A DNA stretch of 64,000 nt from a virus. Positions 54,564 through 62,704 of the stretch are shown piece after piece. The stretch spans positions 1 through 64,000 of IMG/VR virus record IMGVR_UViG_3300009128_000008. One strand, written 5' to 3'. Position numbers and translations under genes: made by a program. Under the pieces are notes generated by a model that was given only the letters and a program-made list of their open reading frames with translations, was not told the origin of the DNA and did no database searches. How positions within the stretch are numbered: position 1 is the stretch's first letter; each line of letters starts with the position of its first letter.

Positions 54564-56492
54564 TTATCTGTTCCGATTTAACGGGTTCATAAATGGTAAA
54601 TATCCACCGACGGCAGGAATTCCAGTTGGTGCCGACGGATCATTGTCCTGATCGTCTGGATGTATAATTTTAAAACCACCACTAATATCGAATTTATAAG
54701 CAAGATAAGCATTCAATAACGCCATAAATCCATCATTAGGCGTAGACCCTTTTACATATCTAATATTAATATTGCCGCCACGATCCATTGTTGGTTTAAC
54801 CTCCATGGACGAGCAATGCTGTACCAACCAGCCAATCTGCTCATAACTGCCATATGGAAATCTAATCTGTCCCTTCTTCATCATAGAAAATAGTTCTTCA
54901 ATATAAAAATCTCTTTCAAAAATAATTTCTTTTGGATATACATCGTCAGAAAACTTTACATGATGCTTTATTTTTCCTCCAGCACGACTAGCTAAGAACC
55001 TATCGCCATACTCTCTCTGCAAATTAGCGGTGAGATCATTAGCATAACCAATATCACCAATTGCCTGTGTTACACTATATTGTCGCAACAACTGATCCAC
55101 TATTGCTTTTTTATACTCTGGATCATTTTTTTTCAACAATAAAGCAAAATCAACAGACAATAGATCTGGGCCCTCAAGAGTAAGAACTACTGCTGAACTA
55201 TATGATTGTCCTTGCTGTCTTTTCTCTCTATCACCTATAACCATCTGGCCAGCATCTATTTTTTGTCCCCAGTCCAGCCCTAAATATACACGCTTGCTTT
55301 CCTCTAACAAAATAGTCTTTCTAAATTTCCTGCCCATATCCGCACAAAGCTCGTGAATTTCGTCGGCGGTAATTGGAGAGGCATCACCAGTAAAGAACTC
55401 TCCCAAAACTTCTGTTTGATATAAGCGCTCAGTATTAGTTGGATGATTCTCCGGTTTTTCAGAGATAATTTTGCTCCTAGGAAAATGCGGCATATACAGC
55501 TGATTCAAATGATAACCGACAAAATCTGCATCTTTATCAGCATTAACCGCCACCCATTTTCCTCGCTCAGCAGCCGGACGCTTATCTTGCTCATGGCCGC
55601 AATGAATACATTTTACTATAAATCCATGACTAGGATGATCTGGTGGCAAATCATCCTCTATCCAAATCTCTTCCCAATCAGACGACTCGGGGGTATACAA
55701 TGGAAAATGCTCACCACACTTTTCACATCCTAAGTAATAATATTGCTGAGTTGAAGATAGCCAAATCTTATGAAAATCTGAGCCCTTTGCTTTTGGGGTT
55801 CCAAAATATACCTGAATCCCCTCACCAACCGCTCCATATTTAGCTTGTGACAAACACTTGACAGCATTAGACAGGGCTACTCCTGGAATATCCTGGACCT
55901 CATCAAAAAACATGGCATCAACTGTACGACCACGAATCCTATCTCCGGTTAACCCTACCGAATCTACCAATATATGATTTCCATACTCAAATTGTTTGTA
56001 CTGCAAGGAATCGTTTGAAGATGCAGAACGGTCTAATCTCGCCTCTATATAAGATTTGGGTTTTGCGGTTTTTATCTGGCTGCTGTCGGAAGGTACAGCC
56101 ATCTTAATCATAGTATTCAGTTTGGTTTTAGTATAAATATACCCCAAATCTAATAACGGAAAACAATGCATTACACGCATTGGCGCCCTATTATTAGTGC
56201 CAAATAAGCCCGAGCACATAAAGAATAACTCCAATGCGCCTGCCATGGTAGTCGCGCCAATCTGTCGTCCCTTAGTAATAACTACAGGTTTCGAGTCTGA
56301 TTCTAATGCTTTTATCCCAATATATCTATAGACATCCGCTAATGGCTTATAACCATTGCCATGCAAACTAAACTGGTCGCCGTCTAATGTTAAATATCTC
56401 TCGCAAAAACCACACGGATCTATAGATAAGACACCATCGCGCATCTTGGCAAACAGATCCTGCCCGTCTTTAATTTCACTTAAACTATCCAT
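54564..56492 (-). CDS. Terminase large subunit (GpA-like)
   Basis: The 642-aa protein carries a Walker A-like 'TKGRQIGATT' (about 73-82) and Walker B 'MFFDEVQD' (194-201). A zinc-finger insertion follows, with 'CEKC' and 'CIHC' (Cys256, 259, 295, 298). A nuclease domain starts at 'LGLDWGQKID' (Asp407). The Cys4 insertion and the Arg-Gln-Ile-Gly motor loop match the lambda GpA-type group. It packages DNA into the prohead and cuts concatemers. No strong small-subunit candidate adjoins it except the 214-aa gene just upstream. Confidence 0.92.
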   Translation of the reverse strand: MDSLSEIKDGQDLFAKMRDGVLSIDPCGFCERYLTLDGDQFSLHGNGYKPLADVYRYIGIKALESDSKPVVITKGRQIGATTMAGALELFFMCSGLFGTNNRAPMRVMHCFPLLDLGYIYTKTKLNTMIKMAVPSDSSQIKTAKPKSYIEARLDRSASSNDSLQYKQFEYGNHILVDSVGLTGDRIRGRTVDAMFFDEVQDIPGVALSNAVKCLSQAKYGAVGEGIQVYFGTPKAKGSDFHKIWLSSTQQYYYLGCEKCGEHFPLYTPESSDWEEIWIEDDLPPDHPSHGFIVKCIHCGHEQDKRPAAERGKWVAVNADKDADFVGYHLNQLYMPHFPRSKIISEKPENHPTNTERLYQTEVLGEFFTGDASPITADEIHELCADMGRKFRKTILLEESKRVYLGLDWGQKIDAGQMVIGDREKRQQGQSYSSAVVLTLEGPDLLSVDFALLLKKNDPEYKKAIVDQLLRQYSVTQAIGDIGYANDLTANLQREYGDRFLASRAGGKIKHHVKFSDDVYPKEIIFERDFYIEELFSMMKKGQIRFPYGSYEQIGWLVQHCSSMEVKPTMDRGGNINIRYVKGSTPNDGFMALLNAYLAYKFDISGGFKIIHPDDQDNDPSAPTGIPAVGGYLPFMNPLNRNR

Positions 56493-56502
56493 AAATTATA
56501 TA

Positions 56503-57147
56503 TTAGGTGTTTGGCATAAATGGAGCGAAGAAATCACTATTATCTTCGTCTGACTCCATATCATCAACGCCAACACCTCGCCCGATATTAGACTCATTAG
56601 CATTATCGGACGGATTCAACTTAATCTCCTCTGTAATCAGATTATTAATATAAATGGCAACTTTATCGCTGTCAAACTGATCTGGAGAAATATACTTCTT
56701 AAACACACCAGCGGCATCACTTTGAACAGCAGGAACTGATATTTGTCCCCTATGCGTTTTTATATAATTTTTAATAAATGTTTTAATTTCATCTTGCACA
56801 CTTGCCGGAACATCTGCGTCAAACACATCTTCTTCTTGCTGTGCGGTTTTTTGGGCTCCCTCATCGCCTGACGAAACTCTTTTAAGATATTCAGTTAGCC
56901 CAACTCTATCTTGCAACTCTTTAACGGCGCTCTCTACAGTAGCATGATGAGGTTTATTTCTAACAACATAATTAATTTGGTCATATAATGATTGCTGACT
57001 GCGCTTTCTTCCAACGTCTACAGCAGATTCATTCCCTTTTTCTTTTGCTGCTAAATTATCTGCAAAGCTATCTAGCCAACTAACACGCTCACTGGACGCT
57101 CTTTCATGTGCGTCACCCCTATTAAATTTGAAATTACCCCTGCTCAT
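56503..57147 (-). CDS. Hypothetical protein next to terminase, candidate small subunit
   Basis: The 214-aa protein is helical with a basic N-terminus ('RGNFKFNRGDAHERASSERV') and acidic C-terminus. It ends 10 bases before the terminase gene, the usual place of a terminase small subunit, but no small-subunit DNA-binding fold is visible. It overlaps the 69-aa gene by 14 bases. Confidence 0.45.
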   Translation of the reverse strand: MSRGNFKFNRGDAHERASSERVSWLDSFADNLAAKEKGNESAVDVGRKRSQQSLYDQINYVVRNKPHHATVESAVKELQDRVGLTEYLKRVSSGDEGAQKTAQQEEDVFDADVPASVQDEIKTFIKNYIKTHRGQISVPAVQSDAAGVFKKYISPDQFDSDKVAIYINNLITEEIKLNPSDNANESNIGRGVGVDDMESDEDNSDFFAPFMPNT

Positions 57148-57343
57148 TATTTTTACCTTCTAATTGTGTTAGCTTATTTTTCGTTGCAATCAATTCTTCC
57201 GCTAAAAACATACGATTCTGTACTTCCCACCTCAAAAGCACCAGCAAATCATCTCGCGATAATATTCCCAGAAAATCTAAATAATCTGACAAAATTGCTT
57301 CAGATTTTGCCGTGTTTTTTAGCACTTCGTTTGCTTCCCTCAT
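57134..57343 (-). CDS. Small helical protein
   Basis: The 69-aa protein is a helical hairpin ('LLVLLRWEVQNRMFLAEEL') with a good AAGGA ribosome-binding site. It follows closely after the 309-aa gene and overlaps the next gene. The function is unknown; a terminase-associated factor is possible from position. Confidence 0.5.
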   Translation of the reverse strand: MREANEVLKNTAKSEAILSDYLDFLGILSRDDLLVLLRWEVQNRMFLAEELIATKNKLTQLEGKNNEQG

Positions 57344-57351
57344 ATGATTCC

Positions 57352-58281
57352 TTAGCCGGGATAATTGGCCATATAGTCCAGATTATCCACAGAAGTTGTA
57401 TCAATCTCAGCATCAAGCGGATATCCTCGCGGCCTTCTCATTGCATAACCCATATCGGCCAATAGCTGAATTAATTCCGCCTCTTCTCGCTTGGTAAACT
57501 CATACTCCTTGGCTAATTTCTGAAAACAGTCCTCAATATCTTTGCCGGCAGAAACCATGGAGTTAATACATGTTCGGGCCATGGAAGCAATAAACAATGG
57601 AACAACAACTGTAAACTTAGCCGCCTTTGCCGCCTCTTTAACTAAGGCTTCCTCGTCGCTTGACTCTTTCTTCTTTTTCTTTTTCTTTGAATACCTGGTT
57701 TCCATCAGTTTGTCATAGCGCTTATCAAGCCGCTTTATCCCATCGTGGATAGATTCCCTAGCCTTCTCTAAATCACTAATAGGCAAAACACCATCTAAAT
57801 CAGTTTTAACAGCATTAGAAATTTCTCTATCAAGCCTGTGCAGATATGCTATAGCTCTCTCTATTCCGGTAGTATCTTTTCCAGTATGCTTTGGGATACC
57901 AACCATCTTTGCATTGAGCCACTCGATAAAATCTCCCAGGGACCACTTCCAAGGATCCGTCTCAACAACAATATCGTCTTCTGGAGCCTCCACTAAAATT
58001 TCTGCGGGCTCTTCTAATTCTGCCTGCTCCTCACCGCCCGGAACTAGCGGAAGAACAAAAGAGAATCCCTCGCCTACAGGTTCGTCTTCATCTATTTGTA
58101 GGGCTACTCGTCCCTCGCCGGAAAGAAAATCATCTGCCAAATAATTTTCATCCATCATTCCTTCTACCTGGCCTTCTTCGGCGGCTGGGGGAATTACCTC
58201 ACCAACTCCAAGCGGTCCGACCTCCACACTAAATTCCGTAACAGGAACGTTTGCGCTTTTAATATTATCAGCTGATTTCAT
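57352..58281 (-). CDS. Hypothetical acidic/basic bipartite protein
   Basis: The product (309 aa from the ATG at 58281) has an acidic, Pro/Glu/Val-rich N-terminal half and a helical C-terminal half with a Lys-rich run ('SKKKKKKKESSDEE'). It ends in a short helical domain with 'EYEFTKREEAELIQLLADMG'. AAGG six bases before the ATG at 58281 supports this start over the upstream in-frame TTG. No family is recognised. A genome-packaging role is possible from position. Confidence 0.45.
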   Translation of the reverse strand: MKSADNIKSANVPVTEFSVEVGPLGVGEVIPPAAEEGQVEGMMDENYLADDFLSGEGRVALQIDEDEPVGEGFSFVLPLVPGGEEQAELEEPAEILVEAPEDDIVVETDPWKWSLGDFIEWLNAKMVGIPKHTGKDTTGIERAIAYLHRLDREISNAVKTDLDGVLPISDLEKARESIHDGIKRLDKRYDKLMETRYSKKKKKKKESSDEEALVKEAAKAAKFTVVVPLFIASMARTCINSMVSAGKDIEDCFQKLAKEYEFTKREEAELIQLLADMGYAMRRPRGYPLDAEIDTTSVDNLDYMANYPG

Positions 58282-58352
58282 TGTCATCCTTAAAAATGTC
58301 AAAAAGATACAAGTTTTCTATTATATTAGTTTTTATTAGCAGATTGCGATGT

Positions 58353-59303
58353 TTAATACAGTAAAGAATGAACTGGCTTTCCATCAATTAAGCACCCCGA
58401 TAATAACCACTCCCTATATGATTTATAACCCTTTGCGCCAGATTCTTTCGCAATCTTAAGCACATATTTATTTGTTAAGACTTTTCCATATGTATCTTGC
58501 CACCAAATCCCCAGCGGAGATGTCTCAAATAAAATAGATCCTGGATGGCAAAACTTTTCCGCATGACCAGATGCCGTTTTGTCTAACTTATTATTTGCAT
58601 CATAATATAATATTCCACATTTTGAATCTTCCATCCCATTGGGGGATTTTGGTGAACAAAATGCTAAATAATTAAAAAATTCTGCGTATTCTGCATTCTT
58701 AAATGGGCCATAATAATGCATATCGCCTTTAATTTCATGGGGATGCCGTACATATACTCCGCTCTGGCCCGCATTACCAACTACGTAATGCCTCCATGAA
58801 GTTTCCGAAATTTTCTTTACCATATTTTTACTCTCATTACATTGACCCGGAGACTCCAATGAATACATTCCATAATACATTCCGCGATCAATTGAATTAT
58901 CTGTATAATACCCTAATGGAAAACTATATAGGCCATCTATGCCGATACCAGAAAAATGTCTATAATAATATGGAGACCCAAGTAAAGAGCCTTTTTCTTC
59001 AGTGCCAGAAACATTTGTGTCCCAATTGCACTCTACAACATCTCTTCCCTCAAATAATTTACCAGCATATCTACAACGCTTGCAGGGATTCTTCCACAAA
59101 AACAAATGGTTATTGGCCATTGCTACTTCAGTTAACTCTTCTTCTGTAGCATCCTTGCCCAATATAGCTAGCGGAGCCATCCTTCTCACTACATTACCGG
59201 CACTATTACAAGCTTCCGGAACTGTCAGACCAAACGGACAAGGCTCCGACTCATTAGATCTTATAACGGCTTTCTTTATAATATTTTGATTTTTTTTCGA
59301 CAT
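58353..59303 (-). CDS. Cys-rich conserved phage protein of unknown function
   Basis: The product (316 aa from the ATG at 59303) contains 'EPCPFGLTVPEACNSAGNVV' near its start and 'NPCKRCRYAGKLFEG' after it. Paired Cys motifs suggest zinc or iron-sulfur binding. The rest is Gly/Tyr-rich with several further Cys. This start is chosen because it follows the previous stop by 13 bases, whereas the upstream alternative would overlap the 870-aa gene by 50 bases. I recall similar Cys-rich openings in other large phages, but cannot give a function. Confidence 0.6.
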   Translation of the reverse strand: MSKKNQNIIKKAVIRSNESEPCPFGLTVPEACNSAGNVVRRMAPLAILGKDATEEELTEVAMANNHLFLWKNPCKRCRYAGKLFEGRDVVECNWDTNVSGTEEKGSLLGSPYYYRHFSGIGIDGLYSFPLGYYTDNSIDRGMYYGMYSLESPGQCNESKNMVKKISETSWRHYVVGNAGQSGVYVRHPHEIKGDMHYYGPFKNAEYAEFFNYLAFCSPKSPNGMEDSKCGILYYDANNKLDKTASGHAEKFCHPGSILFETSPLGIWWQDTYGKVLTNKYVLKIAKESGAKGYKSYREWLLSGCLIDGKPVHSLLY

Positions 59304-59316
59304 TTTATTAATACCG

Positions 59317-61929
59317 TTAACTCGGCTCGCTGTGGAAGCTGTATTTCCTAGAAAAACCAGTACCATTTTCTAACGCATCAATAATATACATTATTCTTTC
59401 CATTTGTTTTCTCTTGAAATCATACAGGGCCTTTCTGCGACGCACTTTTATGGCTTCCGGATAATCTTCAGGAAAAGAAAACTTATCTCCAAGAACAGGC
59501 TTCCAGTTTCTCACTACGTCCAATTGCTTCTTAAAATACGGAATAAATTGACGACCCTGCGCTCCCAGCCTAGCTATTGGCCAGCCCAAATCATGTATAG
59601 TTAAAGTTTTGTCTATATCTCCTCTTGAGAGAGGCCGTCTATCAAATAATAAAGATTGTATTTCTTGAACTTGATCTTCTTCCTCGGCTTTAGCTCCCTT
59701 CGGTAACACTCTAAAACTTGGTAATAAACCCTCATAAAACTTTTGAACCGCAGGAGTGTCCGCCTTTGACATAGCAAATTTATGCACTATGTGTTTGGTT
59801 ATATTGTTTTTGATCTTGTCGGGTATCTTCTCATCATTAGATACGGCATTCCCAAAATCAATTATTTGTTTTGCCAGCTCATCAGGCACTTGATCAAATG
59901 CCTCCAACACATCTATCCTATCAGTAACATTACCAACTGCATGCCAACCATCTTTGCGTATCTTATCAATATTTTCCAGCGATATACCTTTCTGTAATTC
60001 GCTTAATAATGTTTGCTTTACCCTTTCTTTCTTATCGCCGTCTGGCAGGGATTTATAAAGCTCTACGGTTAGATCTATATCGCTTTTAATTGGAAGGGGC
60101 GTTACATCACCTTCTAAATTTATAATATCCTCAGCTATTTCCGGGAATCTAGAGGAAAACCTTGATACAAATCGTTTTTTTAGATCGGGGTCATGAAGTA
60201 AACTCTCATCAAATAATATATCTCTAAGTGTTAAAACAACTTCCGGAGAATATGTCCCACTTGGCGCATCAATAATTTTGCCCGCAATAGCTCTTCGTAT
60301 CATCTTGGTATTATCGTCCCTATCTTTTTCAACTTTAAAGCGCTTAAAATCATCATCTAAATATTCTTTGTGTTGAGAGTGTTTTCTGTACTCCCCACTT
60401 TCGATGTTTTCCTCTATCTGTTCCTGCGATAACCCTTCATATTGCGCCTCACTTTCATATTCTCTTTGGGCCTGTGACTCTAGATCCCACATCATATCCA
60501 TCATCCAAGATGAATTATTCATAATATCAGCATACCTTATGGCCTCAGCCTCATCATCAAAATATTTCTCCGTTGGCCAATCGCCATAATAACCAGGAAG
60601 AAAAGCCTCTCCACCATACTCATCCTCTCCATATCCAATTAATTCTTCGTCATCCCTCATAACATCTGTCACAACCCAATAATCATAAATAGCTCCCTCT
60701 ACTTCCTGTGGAGTCTTCAACCACGCCAATAATTCCTCATCACTATTAATATCTTCAACATCAGGAGTTACCACCATATTGCCAGAAAATGTATCTGACC
60801 ATTGACCACCTTCCAACTTATACACTCCCATTGGGGCTTTTTGCTTGCTATTTATCCACCCTTTCACTACTTCAGCAAATTTGGCTACATCATCGCCATA
60901 CATTGTGTCCTCTTGCTGTGCGAAAGATTTGCCAGCGATATTCGTAAATCTTCGAATCCTAATCCTGGATATAGGGTTCTTAATATCCCGATCATTCGCT
61001 TTTATTAAATACGCAATAAGGCCGCCCTCAGCAACATCACAAAACACATCTTGATGATGAGTGCCTGTGCCTAATGTCATACAAGACACCCAACTTCTGC
61101 CGGTAGACATCTGAGCTATATCATGCGGGTTTTGAGAAATTACAACAAAATATTTGGCATCTTGGCCTGTTGATCTGGTTCTGGCTGGAGAATTAACAAA
61201 AGAATTGATTACATCTGTCCAGTATTGCTCTTGTTTTTCAGCTTTGATTTTAACCTCAAGATATTTAGGATCAAGCTCATCACCGTTTTCCTGATTAAGC
61301 TGTTCTAACTCTCGATACAATTCTTTTAACTCTCTGTTTTTGGCTGAATTTAAAAGTTTACCAATCCTATATTTATTCTTTCCACTCATACAGGTGCCAG
61401 ACACAAAATCTATTTCCTGACACTTTTCTGGAAACTTTTCTTTAAGCACATTAACAACATCCTGTTCCTCTCCTCCGCTTACGGTAGTTGGAGGGCCCAT
61501 TTCAAACGGAATATAAACTCTGTCCTGTCCACCAAACCAATCATTAAATGGTCGCGGATTATTTTGCGCTTTTTGCTCTATAATATCAAACCACTTTTCC
61601 TCATATTCCGAGGCCAATTTTAAAATATAATCTGAAATACAAGTTAAAGATTTAGAGGCAAGCCTTATTATTCCAAAAGAATCTATGATGCCGGCTAAAG
61701 CTTTTTTACGCTTTTTGCGCATCCGTTTTCTAGACTTTTCAATAAAATCTTTTACACTCTTATACTTATCCATCCTGCCAAAATAAAGACCGGTACCAGG
61801 ACTTACCTCTGTTTCTCCTTCTTCAGGGCCGCCATAATCATAATTGCGCCAAAAGGGAGAGGGCCAAGGTCTAATATCTTTATCTACTCGCTTTTTTCGC
61901 TTTTTATTTTTTTTCTTTTCCTTCGCCAT
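59317..61929 (-). CDS. Large conserved phage protein with 'NPHDIAQMSTGRSWVSCM' motif
   Basis: The 870-aa protein starts with a strongly basic region (residues about 1-95, with 'KRMRKKRKKALAG'). A central domain follows with 'ISQNPHDIAQMSTGRSWVSC' (about 263-283) and 'GGLIAYLIKANDRDIKNPIS', and then an Asp/Glu/Tyr-rich half made of helical repeats ('DIINLEGDVTPLP'). The central motif is one I associate with conserved proteins of large phages of unknown function. The basic end may bind DNA. No enzymatic assignment can be made. It is tightly spaced after the nucleotidyltransferase gene. Confidence 0.55.
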   Translation of the reverse strand: MAKEKKKNKKRKKRVDKDIRPWPSPFWRNYDYGGPEEGETEVSPGTGLYFGRMDKYKSVKDFIEKSRKRMRKKRKKALAGIIDSFGIIRLASKSLTCISDYILKLASEYEEKWFDIIEQKAQNNPRPFNDWFGGQDRVYIPFEMGPPTTVSGGEEQDVVNVLKEKFPEKCQEIDFVSGTCMSGKNKYRIGKLLNSAKNRELKELYRELEQLNQENGDELDPKYLEVKIKAEKQEQYWTDVINSFVNSPARTRSTGQDAKYFVVISQNPHDIAQMSTGRSWVSCMTLGTGTHHQDVFCDVAEGGLIAYLIKANDRDIKNPISRIRIRRFTNIAGKSFAQQEDTMYGDDVAKFAEVVKGWINSKQKAPMGVYKLEGGQWSDTFSGNMVVTPDVEDINSDEELLAWLKTPQEVEGAIYDYWVVTDVMRDDEELIGYGEDEYGGEAFLPGYYGDWPTEKYFDDEAEAIRYADIMNNSSWMMDMMWDLESQAQREYESEAQYEGLSQEQIEENIESGEYRKHSQHKEYLDDDFKRFKVEKDRDDNTKMIRRAIAGKIIDAPSGTYSPEVVLTLRDILFDESLLHDPDLKKRFVSRFSSRFPEIAEDIINLEGDVTPLPIKSDIDLTVELYKSLPDGDKKERVKQTLLSELQKGISLENIDKIRKDGWHAVGNVTDRIDVLEAFDQVPDELAKQIIDFGNAVSNDEKIPDKIKNNITKHIVHKFAMSKADTPAVQKFYEGLLPSFRVLPKGAKAEEEDQVQEIQSLLFDRRPLSRGDIDKTLTIHDLGWPIARLGAQGRQFIPYFKKQLDVVRNWKPVLGDKFSFPEDYPEAIKVRRRKALYDFKRKQMERIMYIIDALENGTGFSRKYSFHSEPS

Positions 61930-61941
61930 AACAGACTCTAA

Positions 61942-62700
61942 TTAAGTTCGTAACAGCCTAGACGGCACATATGAAGCAAGATCTTTAACTAATGGTATCT
62001 CTCCCCATATATCCAAAAGATCTAATAGTTCTATGGTTCTTTCTTTATCATATTTTAATGCCTTGCTTAATTTATCAGCAAAATACTTTTGTTTTATATT
62101 GGCAACGGCCCCTTTATTATTTTTTACCCAGTTTACTATTCCCGAATCTAAACTGAACCCTAACTTTGCGGCCAGATATATCGCTCTAACTATTCTATTA
62201 TTATCATACGCTAACGTTTGTTCTGGAGCCAAGCATGTTCTTATGACTTTACGCCCAATATCATCTATTGCTAAGCCTGTTGGATCTAAAATTCTCTTCA
62301 AATCCATGGACATCAACGCTGTGTTGCATGTAAAGTCTCGACTATACAGCTCTTTTTGCATTTCTGTTGGGTGTTGTATATTAGCTTTTTCTAATAAATG
62401 CGTTATACCAGGAATTCTAAAATTACTAGAAAAATCCAAGCGCAAACCTCCAGACAAACTAATATTAGTATGGCCATCTGGCATAACTTTATAAGACATT
62501 ATCGGCGACTTTAATCTCGTCGCAACTTCTCTGGACAAATAATGTATGCCAGCATCTCCTGTAGTAATATCTACATCGTTAAATTCATTAGGATTACCCA
62601 ATATTCTATCCCTAGGCAAACCTCCCACAATAAATGGCTCAGAAATGCCTTTCGCTTTGGCTAAATCCTTTATGAAAATTAACAGTTTAGATAACTTCAT
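61942..62700 (-). CDS. CCA-adding/poly(A) polymerase-type nucleotidyltransferase
   Basis: The 252-aa protein has the class II tRNA nucleotidyltransferase signatures in order. These are 'FIVGGLPRDRILG' (23-35), catalytic 'DVDITTG' (Asp42, Asp44), 'RDFTCNTALMSMD' (121-133) and the head-domain motif 'RIVRAIYLAAKLGF' (169-182). It is shorter than typical bacterial CCA enzymes (about 400 aa), lacking most of the C-terminal tRNA-binding body and tail. It may repair or remodel tRNA 3' ends, or act on another RNA. It lies among packaging and head genes. Confidence 0.85.
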   Translation of the reverse strand: MKLSKLLIFIKDLAKAKGISEPFIVGGLPRDRILGNPNEFNDVDITTGDAGIHYLSREVATRLKSPIMSYKVMPDGHTNISLSGGLRLDFSSNFRIPGITHLLEKANIQHPTEMQKELYSRDFTCNTALMSMDLKRILDPTGLAIDDIGRKVIRTCLAPEQTLAYDNNRIVRAIYLAAKLGFSLDSGIVNWVKNNKGAVANIKQKYFADKLSKALKYDKERTIELLDLLDIWGEIPLVKDLASYVPSRLLRT

Positions 62701-62704
62701 GTTA

